From Clostridia bacterium (GTDB lineage Bacteria; Bacillota; Clostridia; Christensenellales; Aristaeellaceae): a stretch of 64,000 nt of DNA. The notes beneath the pieces are model-generated. The model had not been told where the DNA came from and ran no database searches. It saw only the letters and a program-made list of their open reading frames with translations. The stretch lies in NCBI GenBank assembly GCA_017534885.1, contig JAFXVR010000013.1:1-64000 (forward strand). The letters are read 5' to 3'. This document shows, in pieces, positions 31,377 through 41,500 of this stretch. Made by a program: the position numbers and the translations under genes. Within the stretch, counting starts at the first letter, position 1, and each line of letters opens with the position of its first letter.

Positions 31377-31713
31377 GCGCGAGGTGAACAGGCGATTGCG
31401 TGCCGCAAGGCATGAGGAAAGTCCGAGCACCACAGGGCAGGGTGCCGGCTAACGGCCGGTGGAGGCGACTCCAAGGAGAGTGCAACAGAAAGAAACCGCC
31501 CCCGTGCAAGCGGGAGCAAGGGTGGAAAGGCGAGGTAAGAGCTCACCCGCGGCCTGGCGACTTGTCCGCGCTGTAAACCCCACCTGGTGCAAGAGAAAAG
31601 GGGCACATGCGGCTGCCCGCCGCGCCCCGAAAATCGCATGAGCCCGCGCGGTGACGCCGGGCCTGGATAGATGATCGCCCAATACAGAACTCGGCTTACG
31701 GTCACGCTCGCGC
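31377..31713 (+). ncRNA. rnpB: RNase P RNA
   Basis: The catalytic RNA that trims the 5' ends of tRNA precursors. Conserved elements are the GAGGAAAGTCCGAGC segment near 31411, AACGGCC and GTGCAACAGAAAG (P4 and J-region) near 31450-31490, AGGTAAGAGCTCACC near 31533, and the 3' ACAGAACTCGGCTTAC near 31684, whose bases pair back to form P4. The ends pair as P1 (31377-31387 with 31702-31713). The loops fit the ancestral class A form. Length of about 337 bases is normal, and the gene has its own promoter and terminator. Confidence 0.96.
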
Positions 31714-31716
31714 ATA

Positions 31717-31756
31717 CCGCCCTCCGAAACCAGACTCGGAGGGCGGCGCTGTTTTT
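31717..31756 (+). terminator. rnpB terminator
   Basis: An 11-bp perfect stem (CCGCCCTCCGA with TCGGAGGGCGG) and 8-base loop, then CGCTGTTTTT. Confidence 0.88.
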
Positions 31757-31927
31757 GGGGGATGGCATCGTCACCAGCCATATGATGCCGAAAAACGTCC
31801 CGTCTCGCGCCCTCAATAAAGCTGAAGAATGCAGCATACAAAGCGTAATCGCTGTTTCGGCAAATCCACGATGGCATCGCGTATCTGCCGAACCTTATCC
31901 CCGAAGTCAACCCTTTCGTCCCCGCGC
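31757..31927. other. Interval with no recognised feature
   Basis: About 170 bases between the rnpB terminator and the xylanase terminator. No gene, repeat or promoter was recognised. Confidence 0.5.
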
Positions 31928-31957
31928 AAAAAACCCGGAGGCCTTGCTTCCTCCGGG
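31928..31957 (-). terminator. Terminator of xylanase operon
   Basis: CCCGGAGG and CCTCCGGG flank an 8-base loop, with a run of six T on the minus strand. A T-run is also present on the plus side, so it may act in both directions. Confidence 0.8.
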
Positions 31958-31965
31958 CATTTTTC

Positions 31966-34413
31966 TTATTCCGCGAACCCGATCGCCGTGACCGTGAACT
32001 TTTTGCCCTCATTGCCATCAGCCATGCGGATTTCCACCGTGTGCTCGGCGGCCTCGCTGTCGGCGAAAATCAGGTCGACCACGGACTGCCCCCAGCTGCC
32101 GGTGTTGGCTTTCAGGGTGCGGCGCACCTGGCCGTCCACCAGCACCTCGGCCTGGCCGAAGGATGCGTCGGACACGGTGCGGTAGGCGATGAGCAGGTTC
32201 TTCATCCGGCCGTTGAAGCGCAGGGGCTCATTGCCCTCGGCGGGATTGTGGCTGAAGTTGGGCCCGCAGACCCGCCCCACGGGGTGGTTGGTGTAGGAGC
32301 CGGTGTCGTCCCGGCTGAAGCTGCCCCGGGTCAGGCCGTAAGGCGCGGGGTCGCTGTCCCCGAAAATGCTTACCAGGTTCAGATAGTCGGTGCCGTAGGC
32401 CGGCGGGGTGGCGGGATCGGAGTCCGCGTCGCTGGCGGGGGCGGCGTCGGCGGCGCGGATGGCGCTGAGGATGCAGTCCGCCATCACGCCGTGGCCCATG
32501 GAGGTGGGGTGGTATTCGTCATAGAAGAAGTCCGCCGCCGTCCACTCCTTGCCGACATGGGGGAAGGCGCTGTCCCGCAGGCTGACCATCATCAGGTCGC
32601 AGGCGTCGCCCACGGCCCTGATCTCGTCCTGCAGGGTGTAGCCGGTCTGGAACACGGCGAAGAGGAGGATCACCGCGGGATGGTTGGGCTGGGCGAGAAT
32701 GTGCCGCACCATGGACTCATAGCAGCGGTGGCCGGTGGGCTCGCCGCCGTCGTTGACCGCGAACTCGATGACCACGATGTCCGGCAGGCCGTCTGCGTCG
32801 GTGACCCGGTTCACCACATCCCGCTGCCAGCGCAGCCAGCCGAAGGTGGAGGGGGTTCCGCCCACACCCGCGTTGACCAGGGCGATGTTCCCGGCCTCCG
32901 GCCCCGCCAGCACCCGCAGCCCCGCGGCCAGCTGGGAGGCCCAGCACTCGGAATAGCGGGCCGCGCCGGCGCCCTCGGTGATGGAGCCGCCGATGACGGC
33001 AAGGGTGATATCCTCCCCGGCCCGGCAGCGGCCCAGGGCTTCCTTCAGGCGGAGATTGCTGCCCAGGGAGAGCTGGGAGCTGGCCAGGAGCTGCTGATAC
33101 CAGGCGGCCTGGGCGTCGGGATAGCTGTAGAGACCTTCGCCCGAAGCGGCGGCCTCGTCGAAAATCTGTTTGATGTCCGGGTTCTCGGGCACAAAGTGGC
33201 TGTCCTCCTCCAGGCCGAGGGCGGCGATGGCGCCGTTGATGGCGTCGTCGGTGAGGCTCAGGGGGATGGAGGTGTCCATCATCGCGCCGAAGAAGGCGGG
33301 CTTGCAGCCGTACTCCGCGTCAAAGAGCAGGGGATAGCAGACGCCCCGGAGGGAGGTCAGCCAGGTGTGCCGGTCGGTGAAGCCCCAGAAGGTCACGCCG
33401 CCGATGTCCTTTTTCGCCATGCCCTTCAACCGCCGGAACATGCCGAACAGGGACTTGTACCGGGCCGCCAGCCGCATCTGTCCGCTGAGGGAGGCGTCCT
33501 CGGTGCGCACGTCCAGCTCGGTGGCCTGGACGGTCAGCCCCATGTCCAGGAAGAGGGTCACTGCCTTCTCGTAATCCAGGGGGCCCGGGGTGTCCATGTC
33601 GATGTGGCTCTGCATGCCGATGCCGTCCACCAGGCCCTTGTCCTGCAGATCCTTCAGCAGGGCGCGGATGTACACCTGCTTGGTGATGTTGTAGCAGCCG
33701 TAATCGTTGTAGAAGAGCTGCTGACCCTCGGCCTGCCACTGCCGCGCAAAGGTGAAGGCCAGCTCGATGTAGTCTTCGCCGATGACCTGATACCAGAGGT
33801 TCTTGCCGGTGCGCAGGCCCTGGGGATGCCGGTCGCCGGGCTCGATGGCCTCGTTGACCACGTCCCAGGCGTAGACCAGGCCGGGATAGGTCTCGTTGAC
33901 GTAGGTCATGTAGTCATGGATGTAGTTTTCCATGCGGCGGATCATCGTCTCCCGCCCGCAGAGCTCGCCGCCGGCGGTGTAATCGACGGTGAAGGCCCAG
34001 CGCGGCACCTGGCTGTACCAGACCAGGGTGTGGGCGCGCACCTTCAGCCCGTTGTCCCGCGCCCATCTCAGGATGGGATCGGCGCTGCCGAAATTCAGGC
34101 TGATGCGCTCCGGATCGCCGGCGGCGCGGGTGGCGGCCTGGTTCATCACGGAATCAGCCTTCATTTCATTCTCACAGGTGACGGAGTTGAAATGGCGGCT
34201 GACGATGGCCATGGCGGCGGCGTCCCCGAGCTGGCTGCGGCTCAGGCAGGTGCCGATGGGGAAGTAATCCGCGTAGGCTTCGCAGAGGGAGGGGACCGAG
34301 CCGTCGGTCAGGTAGCGGGCGTAGAGACTCATGGGCGCTTCTCCTTCCGCCAGGCCGCACAGACCCGGCAGCAGCATGGTCGTCATCAGCAGAATGGCAA
34401 GCAGGCGTTTCAT
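31966..34413 (-). CDS. GH10 xylanase fused to SGNH esterase
   Basis: The 815-residue secreted protein starts MKRLLAILL (AGGAGG 7 bases upstream) with a signal peptide to about residue 26. Residues about 30-390 are a GH10 endo-xylanase: HTLVWYSQVPRWAF, acid/base Glu in WDVVNEAIEP, nucleophile Glu in VQATELDVR. Residues about 440-690 are an SGNH/GDSL hydrolase with VIGGSITEGAGA (nucleophile Ser), FAVNDGG (Asn) and DEYHPTSMGHG (Asp and His). The final 120 residues are a beta-rich domain (LKANTGSWGQSVVDL, AEHTVEIRMADGNEGKKF). A xylanase and a probable acetyl-ester-removing esterase on one chain fit attack on acetylated xylan. It is the last gene of a run of four on the minus strand. No anchor or dockerin is visible. 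Confidence 0.93.
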   Translation of the reverse strand: MKRLLAILLMTTMLLPGLCGLAEGEAPMSLYARYLTDGSVPSLCEAYADYFPIGTCLSRSQLGDAAAMAIVSRHFNSVTCENEMKADSVMNQAATRAAGDPERISLNFGSADPILRWARDNGLKVRAHTLVWYSQVPRWAFTVDYTAGGELCGRETMIRRMENYIHDYMTYVNETYPGLVYAWDVVNEAIEPGDRHPQGLRTGKNLWYQVIGEDYIELAFTFARQWQAEGQQLFYNDYGCYNITKQVYIRALLKDLQDKGLVDGIGMQSHIDMDTPGPLDYEKAVTLFLDMGLTVQATELDVRTEDASLSGQMRLAARYKSLFGMFRRLKGMAKKDIGGVTFWGFTDRHTWLTSLRGVCYPLLFDAEYGCKPAFFGAMMDTSIPLSLTDDAINGAIAALGLEEDSHFVPENPDIKQIFDEAAASGEGLYSYPDAQAAWYQQLLASSQLSLGSNLRLKEALGRCRAGEDITLAVIGGSITEGAGAARYSECWASQLAAGLRVLAGPEAGNIALVNAGVGGTPSTFGWLRWQRDVVNRVTDADGLPDIVVIEFAVNDGGEPTGHRCYESMVRHILAQPNHPAVILLFAVFQTGYTLQDEIRAVGDACDLMMVSLRDSAFPHVGKEWTAADFFYDEYHPTSMGHGVMADCILSAIRAADAAPASDADSDPATPPAYGTDYLNLVSIFGDSDPAPYGLTRGSFSRDDTGSYTNHPVGRVCGPNFSHNPAEGNEPLRFNGRMKNLLIAYRTVSDASFGQAEVLVDGQVRRTLKANTGSWGQSVVDLIFADSEAAEHTVEIRMADGNEGKKFTVTAIGFAE

Positions 34414-34451
34414 CGTGATTCCTCCTGTCATCGGCAGTTCTTTCTATATGA

Positions 34452-35765
34452 TTAGATGATGTCGGCGTATTTCTCCGCGGCGCGGCGGAAGGGCGCCATC
34501 TCCGCGGTCAGCGTCTCCCGCAGGCTATCGAGATCCACCGTCAGCAGCCGCCTCTCCCGCATGAGGACGCGGCCGTCCGCCATGGTGAGGCTCACATCGG
34601 AGGCGTTGGCGCCGTAGACCAGGGCGGAGTAGGGGTTGTAGACCGGGAAAAGGTGGGCGGCTTCCGTGCTGACGGCGATGAGATCGGCCTTCATCCCGGG
34701 GGCAATGCGGCCGAGATCCGCCGCGCCGAGGGCCTCCGCGCCGCCCCGGGTGGCCGCCCGCACGATCTCCCTTGCCGGAAAGAGGGAGCGGTCGTGCCGG
34801 GCGGTTTTCTGGCTGAGGGCGAAGAGCCGCATCTGGTCGAAGAGGCTCAGGGTGTTGCCCGAGGAGGGGCCGTCGGTGCCGAAGCCGAAGGGCACACGGG
34901 CGTCGGAGAGGGCCTTCATCGGGGCGACGCCCTTGCCCGCCTTGGTGTTGCTGCCGGGGCAGTGGGCCACCCGCGCGCCCCTTTCCGCCAGCAGGGAGAC
35001 GTCCTCCGGCGTGAGATGGATGCAGTGCACGGCCAGCAGGCGTTCGTTCACCAGGCCCAGGCTGTCCAGGTATTGCACGGGGGTCAGGCCGCGCTCGGCG
35101 AAGAAGCGCATCTCGTCGTCCATCTCGCTGACGTGGAGGGTCAGCAGGCTGCCGGTCTCCTCCGCCAGCTCCCCGCAGCGGCGCAGGGCTTCCGGGGAGA
35201 CGGTGGTGGTGCCGTGGGGCGCGAGGAGGGTTTTCACCCGGGGATGCTCAAGCCAGCGCGCCGCCAGCCCTTTTGCGTATTGCAGCCCATCCGCGTCCGA
35301 CGGGCTGTCCGGGGAGGGCTGGCTGATGACCGTTTCCCCCACCCAGGCGCGGATACCCGCCTTGTCGCAGGCCCGGGCGACCTCCTCCTCAAAGTAGTAC
35401 ATATCCACAAAGGAGGTGACGCCCGAGAGCAGCATTTCCGCGATGCCCCAGAGGCTGCCCAGCCGGGTCAGGGCGGGGGTGAGGGCCTCGTTTTCCAGGG
35501 GAAAGAGGAAGCGCCGCAGCCGGTCGGGGCAGTCGTCGCCCATGGTGCGGAAGGGCACCATCGCCGCGTGGCAGTGCAGGTTGACGAAGCCGGGCAGCAG
35601 CAGTCCGCCCCGGCAGTCGATGGCCTCATCCGCCTCCGCGAAAGGCGGGGCGCCTTCGCCTAAGGCGGCGATCCGGCTGTCCTCCGTGAGCACCCAGCCC
35701 GGCGAAAACTCGGTGTAGCGGTCGTCCATGGTCAGCACATGGGCGCTGTGCAGCAGGATTTTCAC
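34452..35765 (-). CDS. Amidohydrolase, MtaD/SAH deaminase-like
   Basis: The 437-residue enzyme belongs to the metal-dependent amidohydrolase superfamily, in the 5-methylthioadenosine/S-adenosylhomocysteine deaminase-like group. Metal ligands are HCH at residues 64-66, LTLHVSE near 220, AVHCIHL near 245 and FGTDG near 300. The family also deaminates other purines or guanine-like compounds, so the substrate is uncertain. It begins with GTG, overlapping the stop of the M20 gene by four bases (GTGA). Confidence 0.88.
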   Translation of the reverse strand: MKILLHSAHVLTMDDRYTEFSPGWVLTEDSRIAALGEGAPPFAEADEAIDCRGGLLLPGFVNLHCHAAMVPFRTMGDDCPDRLRRFLFPLENEALTPALTRLGSLWGIAEMLLSGVTSFVDMYYFEEEVARACDKAGIRAWVGETVISQPSPDSPSDADGLQYAKGLAARWLEHPRVKTLLAPHGTTTVSPEALRRCGELAEETGSLLTLHVSEMDDEMRFFAERGLTPVQYLDSLGLVNERLLAVHCIHLTPEDVSLLAERGARVAHCPGSNTKAGKGVAPMKALSDARVPFGFGTDGPSSGNTLSLFDQMRLFALSQKTARHDRSLFPAREIVRAATRGGAEALGAADLGRIAPGMKADLIAVSTEAAHLFPVYNPYSALVYGANASDVSLTMADGRVLMRERRLLTVDLDSLRETLTAEMAPFRRAAEKYADII

Positions 35766-37090
35766 TTCTTCACCCCCATCAGGCCCAGGACGGTCGCGCC
35801 GAAGACCTTCACCGCCAGGGGCAGGACGGCCTCGTCAAAGTCGAAGCCCGCGGTGTGCTGGGGGCTGGCCATGTCGGTCATGGTGCGCATGTAGGTGGCC
35901 AGGCCGCCGCGGGCCTGCACCCGGTTCATCATAATGGAGATGTCCTCGCTGCCCCAGTTGCGGGCGTTCTGCTCGGAGGACAGGCGGATGTCCGGCAGGG
36001 TCTCCCGCAGGATCTCCCCGACGCGGCGGATCAGCTCCGGGTCGCTGCGTTGGCCCTCAGCCTGGCCGGCCAGGGTGACCTGACACCCGCAGCCCCAGGT
36101 CAGGGCAGCGCCCTCGCAGACGCGCCGGGCCTCCGCCTCCATGAAGCGGTTGATTTTGGTGGTCTCGCCCCGGACTTCCACCTGCATCTCGGCCCGGTCG
36201 GGCACCACGTTGCGGCCCGTGCCGGCCCGGAGGACGCCCACATTCACCCGGCTCTGGCCGCCGGAGTGGCGGGGAATGCCGTGCAGGGCCAGGGCTGCCG
36301 AGGCCGCCGCCAGCAGGGCGTTTCTTCCCTGCTCGGGGAAGCCCCCGGCGTGGGCGGCCTGGCCGGTGAACAGCACGTCCAGCTTGCTGGTGGCCAGAGA
36401 GCCCCAGGTGCCCACGGTCACGTCCCCGTCGTCCAGGGCGCGGGTGGGGGCGACGTGGTTGCCGATGAAGAAATCCACATCGTCCAGGTGACCGGCGGCG
36501 GTCAGCGCCCTCGCGCCCCTGGCCCCCTCCTCGGCGGGCTGGAAGATCAGGCGGACCGTGCCGCGGAGCTGATCCCTCAGCGTCATCAGCGCCTCCGCCA
36601 CCCCCAGGCCGATGGCCGCGTGCCCGTCGTGACCGCAGGCGTGCATCATGCCGGGATTGCGGCTGGCGAAGCCCTCCCGGGCGGGGCGGTGGCCCTCGTC
36701 GGCGCGCTCGGTGAGGCCCAGGGCGTCGATGTCGAAGCGCAGGGCGATCACCGGGCCTTCCCCGCAGCGCAGCTCTCCGATCACGCCGGTGATTCCCTGC
36801 CGCATCTCCTCCGTCAGGAAGGCCGCCGGGGTGCCCTCCTGGGCCAGGGCGGCCTCCGCATGGCGGCGCAGGGTGCCGGGATCGGGCAGGCCCAGGCGCT
36901 CATCGGGCTTCACGGCCTTCGCGCCGGTCAGGCAGGCATAGCCCAGGGAGGTCAGCCGCTCATGGATGATGGCGCTGGTGCGCATCTCCAGCCAGCCCGT
37001 CTCCGGGTACCGGTGCAGACTGCGGCGGTCGGCGGTCAGGCGGGGGGCCAGGGCGTCCGCCAGATTTTTGAGCTGCTCATATGCGTTCAT
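35762..37090 (-). CDS. M20-family amidohydrolase, AbgA-like
   Basis: The 442-residue protein is a peptidase M20/aminoacylase-type metallohydrolase. The dinuclear metal site is visible (HACGHDGHAA near residue 150, FQPAEEGARG with the catalytic Glu near 190, the HVAP segment and the C-terminal QHTAGFDFDEA His). The dimerisation lid lies between about residues 215 and 335. It resembles the p-aminobenzoyl-glutamate or N-acyl amino acid hydrolases more than the dipeptidases. It lies 2 bases after the phosphatase gene and overlaps the deaminase gene, so the three are one operon. Confidence 0.88.
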   Translation of the reverse strand: MNAYEQLKNLADALAPRLTADRRSLHRYPETGWLEMRTSAIIHERLTSLGYACLTGAKAVKPDERLGLPDPGTLRRHAEAALAQEGTPAAFLTEEMRQGITGVIGELRCGEGPVIALRFDIDALGLTERADEGHRPAREGFASRNPGMMHACGHDGHAAIGLGVAEALMTLRDQLRGTVRLIFQPAEEGARGARALTAAGHLDDVDFFIGNHVAPTRALDDGDVTVGTWGSLATSKLDVLFTGQAAHAGGFPEQGRNALLAAASAALALHGIPRHSGGQSRVNVGVLRAGTGRNVVPDRAEMQVEVRGETTKINRFMEAEARRVCEGAALTWGCGCQVTLAGQAEGQRSDPELIRRVGEILRETLPDIRLSSEQNARNWGSEDISIMMNRVQARGGLATYMRTMTDMASPQHTAGFDFDEAVLPLAVKVFGATVLGLMGVKK

Positions 37091-37092
37091 GG

Positions 37093-37827
37093 TCAGCGGG
37101 CCTCCGTGGTGTCGATGCCGTCATAGACCTCCGCGAAGAGGGCGGCGGTGGAGCAGGGCTCCCCGGCGGCCCAGAGGTGGGAGAGGTCGCCGTAGCCCAT
37201 GCAGCGCCAGACGACCTCGCCCTTCACCCGCTCCTCGGTGATCAGGGTGGTGACGGAGGAGGGCTGCATGCAGAAATTCTGCCAGACGACCACGGGGGAG
37301 ATGCCGGTGAGATAGGCGAGTATGGCCGAGCCGATGCCGAAGTGGCAGAAACAGACGATGGTGCCCTTCCGGTTGTTCTCACAGCGGTAGACCGGCCAGT
37401 CCCGCACATAGCCGTGGCGGGCCAGCAGAGCGTCCACCCCGGCTTTGGTCTCCTCCCAGACGGTTTGCACGTTGCCGCTCTGCATCAGGGGGTCTTCCGT
37501 CCAGTGCGCATAGGAGCGCAGGGGCTCGTGGGCCGTCCAGAGCCGGGGCGGGTAATCCCAGGCGCAGCGGGGCTTCCCGGTGACGGGATCCAGCGGCCGG
37601 GCGCGGAACTCGCACAGCCAGGGCAGGACTTCCGCCTCCCGGCCCACCCGGGCCATGGTGGGAGCGGCTGTGTCCCTGGCCCGCCCCAGGGGCGAGACAT
37701 ACCAGCCCTCCACGCCCTCTAAGACGGAGAGCCTGCCCGCCAGGAGGTCAGCCTCCCGGCGGCCCTTGGGGGTGAGGGAATCGATGCTGTAATCCGGTTC
37801 CGCGTGCCGCACCAGCAGCAGTTTCAT
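37093..37827 (-). CDS. Histidine phosphatase family protein
   Basis: 244 residues from MKLLLVRHAEPDYS (AGGAGG 6 bases upstream); a longer frame upstream crosses the promoter and is rejected. RHAEP at residues 7-11 carries the phosphorylated His. SPLGRARDTA near 50 and the C-terminal CHFGIGSAILAYL segment with the second His complete the phosphoglycerate-mutase-like active site. Most such enzymes are phosphatases, not mutases. It is the first gene of the unit that continues with the M20 hydrolase, deaminase and xylanase. Confidence 0.88.
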   Translation of the reverse strand: MKLLLVRHAEPDYSIDSLTPKGRREADLLAGRLSVLEGVEGWYVSPLGRARDTAAPTMARVGREAEVLPWLCEFRARPLDPVTGKPRCAWDYPPRLWTAHEPLRSYAHWTEDPLMQSGNVQTVWEETKAGVDALLARHGYVRDWPVYRCENNRKGTIVCFCHFGIGSAILAYLTGISPVVVWQNFCMQPSSVTTLITEERVKGEVVWRCMGYGDLSHLWAAGEPCSTAALFAEVYDGIDTTEAR

Positions 37828-37888
37828 AGGGCTTCCTCCTGTGCGCTTCCGGCGGGGGGCGCTGTTTGAACCCTCCGCCTCTGGGGAC

Positions 37889-37917
37889 ATTTTACCGCGG
37901 GTAAGGAGATGTGTCAA
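37889..37917 (-). promoter_or_regulatory. Promoter of phosphatase-M20-deaminase-xylanase unit
   Basis: On the minus strand TTGACA, 17 bases, TAAAAT, about 62 bases before the phosphatase start codon. Confidence 0.8.
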
Positions 37918-37985
37918 CAAAACGGGGAAGCTGGATTCGGCTTCATCGCTGATGTACTGTCTTCGGCGTATACTGTTCAACATAT

Positions 37986-38104
37986 GATTCGGATGTCAAA
38001 AGGCCGCTTTCATGAACTGAGCCACGACTGGTTGTGGAAGGAAGCGGAAATCACCACAACCAGCCGTGGCTATAAGGTTAAAAGCGCCCTTTTGTCACCC
38101 TCAA
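37986..38104 (-). mobile_element. MITE-like element, copy 4 (inverted)
   Basis: A 119-bp copy in the opposite orientation, upstream of the histidine-phosphatase promoter. It has more changes than the others (for example CAAAAGGCCGCTTTC at one end and an altered inner loop). The flanks (AACATAT and CAGGGGT) do not match; a family-2 repeat abuts its right side, so one target copy has been lost or the element inserted against the other repeat. Confidence 0.78.
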
Positions 38105-38220
38105 CAGGGGTTTCGCGTCTGCGGACGCGACCAGGGGGCTTTGCGAACTCAACGCTCGTTCCGCTCTAAAGGCCGCCACTGGCGACACGCGGAGCTCGCG
38201 CCCCCTGGACCCCTTCGCCC
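38105..38220 (-). repeat. Interspersed repeat family 2, copy C
   Basis: Reverse-oriented counterpart of 20911-21034, directly adjoining MITE copy 4. About 116 bases with the same GGGGTTTCGCGTCTGC-type end, CGCTCGTTCCGCTC, and GGACCCCTTCGCCC. Confidence 0.75.
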
Positions 38221-38419
38221 GCCATCTGGGCATATTTCATCATGGGAGCTTACGATCGTCGTTGCTTTGCTTTCACACTCGCGCAACAGATACGGAACGA
38301 AAGCGAAAGAAATATGGCGGAAGGCAGGGGAGCGTCCGGGGGCTGGAAAGGCGGAATATGCCGCGAAAACGTTCCCGGAGGGGGCGAATGCGACAGATGA
38401 GTGAACAGCTGTGACGGAA
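38221..38419. other. Interval with no recognised feature
   Basis: About 200 bases between the repeats and the adhesin promoter region; no gene, RNA or repeat recognised. Confidence 0.45.
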
Positions 38420-38448
38420 TTGTTAAATTATTACAAAGATGTTAAAAT
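38420..38448 (+). promoter_or_regulatory. Candidate promoter of adhesin gene
   Basis: TTGTTA, 17 bases, TAAAAT in an unusually AT-rich stretch. TATAAT-like hexamers also occur nearer the gene (around 38501 and 38522) but lack good -35 boxes, so the exact start is open. Confidence 0.45.
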
Positions 38449-38589
38449 TTGGTAATACGATCTTCAACAAAGCGAAACGGAAATGTCCGACACAAGCGCA
38501 ACATTTGCGTTATAATGACTCTGTATAATTGTCCGCATTTTTCTGCCGCCCTGCGTGGCGGATCAAGCATTTTCGCGGGAGGGACCTTT

Positions 38590-41500
38590 ATGAAGACGAC
38601 GGGTAAATGGCTGGCGCTGTGCCTGGCAATTCTGCTGCTGACGGGCCTTTGCGGGGCCCAGGCGGCGGAAGCCCCGGCGCGAGAAATCCGCTTTGACAAG
38701 ACCGTGCTGGAGCTGCCTTCAGCCGCGGTGGAGAAGCTGAGCTACCGCTATATCATCGCCTTTGAGGGCGCCGGGGATCTCAGCGGCCTGCAGCTGGCGG
38801 TGGTGGAGACGGCAGAAGCCGACGCGGTCACGGACGAGGCCTTCACAGCCTGCGCGGCCGAGGACAGGGTGCTGACCGTGGAGGGCGTCCGCGACGGCCA
38901 GACCGTCATCCTGCGGGGCCTGCCCGAGGGCTGCGGCTACACCGTGACCGAGGTGAAGGCGGACGCAGCGGCTGACAACCCCGCCCAGGTCTACACCTGC
39001 GAGGCGGACGGCGAACTGTCCCTGTCCGTCAGCGGCACGGTGGGCGCGGAGGACTTCACCCACCACTTCGTCAACCGCTACAAGCCCATCGAGCTGGACA
39101 TTCTCACCAAGACTTCCGTAAACGCCCCCGGCACCTATACCTTCAAGGCCAAGGTCAACACCCGCGATTATCTTCTCCGCGAGATCTGGACCTCCGGCGG
39201 CAGTCCCACCTACGACACCACCCGGGTGGTGGACGCGGACGTCTCCGCTCCCTTCACCTTCCGGGCCGCCCAGGAGGACTGGATTTTCCTGACCGACCCC
39301 CAGGGCAATGTGGTGCAGGAACTGACCGGCACCCTGACCATCGGCGAGGGCACGGCGGACATCGTGTTTAACGGCAAGATCTGGGCGACCCGGGAGGGCA
39401 CCTTCGAGCTGCTGGTCTGGGAGGAGGACGGCGGGCTTCCCGGGGTGACCTACGACCTGGGCCTGCGCATCATCCGCCTGGAGACCACCAACCGCGGCGC
39501 GGACTACGACCTGGAGTGGATCGACACCCGCATCCAGTCCGAGGTGATGTATCAGGGCGAGATGGAGAAGCGCCGCGACTATGAGGGCGCGGGCTTCACC
39601 AACTATGGCCTGGGCGTGCTGGAAATCGCCAAGGCCGTCGACAGCTCCCGTCCCGCCGACCACGAGACCTCCTACAGCTTCACCGTGGCCTTCGGCGTCA
39701 ACATGGACGCCAGCGCCAAGGGCATCTATCATTACACATATGGCCTCAGCGAGGGCAGCTTCAGCTTTGACCCCAACACCGGCATCGCCGAGGTGACCTT
39801 CAGCCTGAAGGAAGGCGAGAAGGCGGTCTTCACCGGCTTGCCCTCCGGCGCGGTCTGGGGCATCAGCGAGGCCGACGCACCCTACATGGCTTCCGCCTAC
39901 ACGGTGGACGGCGTGGCCGCCTCCGATCTCTCCGAGAAGGCCGACGCCTACCGCATCGAGGCCGGGGCTGTGCGCAGCGTGGTGTACACCAACAAGCGCC
40001 TGACCGCCGACCTGATCATCGACAAGACCCTGGTGAGCCGTGAGCCCGTCGACGCGAACGAGCGCTTTGTGTTCACGGTGACCCTTTCCGATGGTGAAAC
40101 CCCTGTCACCTCCGCCCCCGGCGCAGCCTATGTCATCACGGACGCGGCGGGCGAGACGGTTGAAACCGGGGACGCCTCCGCCTTCCCCCTGACGGTGAAG
40201 CTCCGGGGCGGCGACAGCGCGAGGATCAGCGGCCTGCCCGCCGGCTTCAGCTATGCCGTGACCGAGGAGGCCGACCAGCGCTTCGGCGTGGTGTACGTGG
40301 GCGATACCGGTCTGCTGACCCCCGACGATCCCGCCCACGCGGTCTTCACCAACGAGCGCCGCACCGGCGACCTGCTGGTGGTCAAGACCGTTGAGAATCC
40401 CAACGCGGTCACCGGTCAGAAGCGCTTCCGCTACGCGCTGGAGACCGTGCCCGCCCTGAATGGCGTCTACGGCGGCGTGACCTTCACGGACGGCAAGGCG
40501 GAATTTGACCTGGCCGACGGCGAGGAGATGGCCGTCACCGGCCTGCCCGTGGGCACGGTCTGGACGCTGACCGAGACCAAGGCGGACGACTCCGCACCCT
40601 CGGACGTCTACACCGCCCGCTGCGAAGGCGCGCAGGTGACCGAGAACGGCGACCTGCGGATCACCGGCATCATCACCGACGAGACCGGGGAGCCGGAGCG
40701 GGTGGAGTACATCAACCGCTACAAGCCCCTGAACCTCAGCGGCGAGAAGACCATCACCGGCCTGAAGGACGGCGTCTACACCTTCCGGTATGTGCTGAAG
40801 CCGCGCCTGCTGGAGGAGAACAACGAGAACCTGGATTCCGCCTCAAAGGCCATCGCGGTCAACGTGGCGGCCCCCTATACCGACAACTACAAGCTGGACA
40901 GCGAGCTGGCCTCGGCCCGGGCGGGCATCGAGAACACCGACACCGCCTGGAAGAACTGGTTTTACCTGGTGCGGGGCGGGGAGATCACGGATGAAATCTA
41001 CGCAACTGTGACCTTCACCGTCACCGGAGGCCAGACCCTGAGCCGCTCCTTCACCTTCGACGGGGAGATCGTGGTGCTCAAGGAGGGGTACTTCGAGCTG
41101 ACCGCCTCGGAGGTGGCCGACCCCGAGACCTATCCCGACATCGCCTTTGACGGGCAGGTGTACGTCATCCGCGTGGGCGCGAAGAACCGCACCGAGGCGG
41201 ACGACTATGACATTGCCATCACCGATATCTGGACGCTGAACGAGGTGGACGGCGAGTCCCGCCGGGATCCCGTGGGCGGCGTCAGCTTTGTGAACCGCCG
41301 GGAGACCACCGGCCTGACCGTCGAAAAGACCGTCGAAAGCCCCATCGAGGGCGACATCGAAAGCGCCTTTGCCTTCACCCTGACCCTGAGCGAAGCCCCC
41401 GCCGAGGGCAAGTGGCGAGTGATCAGCGCGGAAGGCGTCGAAGGCCCCGAGCAGGCTATCGAGGGCGCTGTGGTGGCCTTCAGCCTGCGCGGCGGCGAGA

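Noticed and set aside
37827-37983. Longer start for the histidine phosphatase
   Set aside because: The extension crosses the well-formed promoter at 37889-37917 and the RHAEP start is the family norm.
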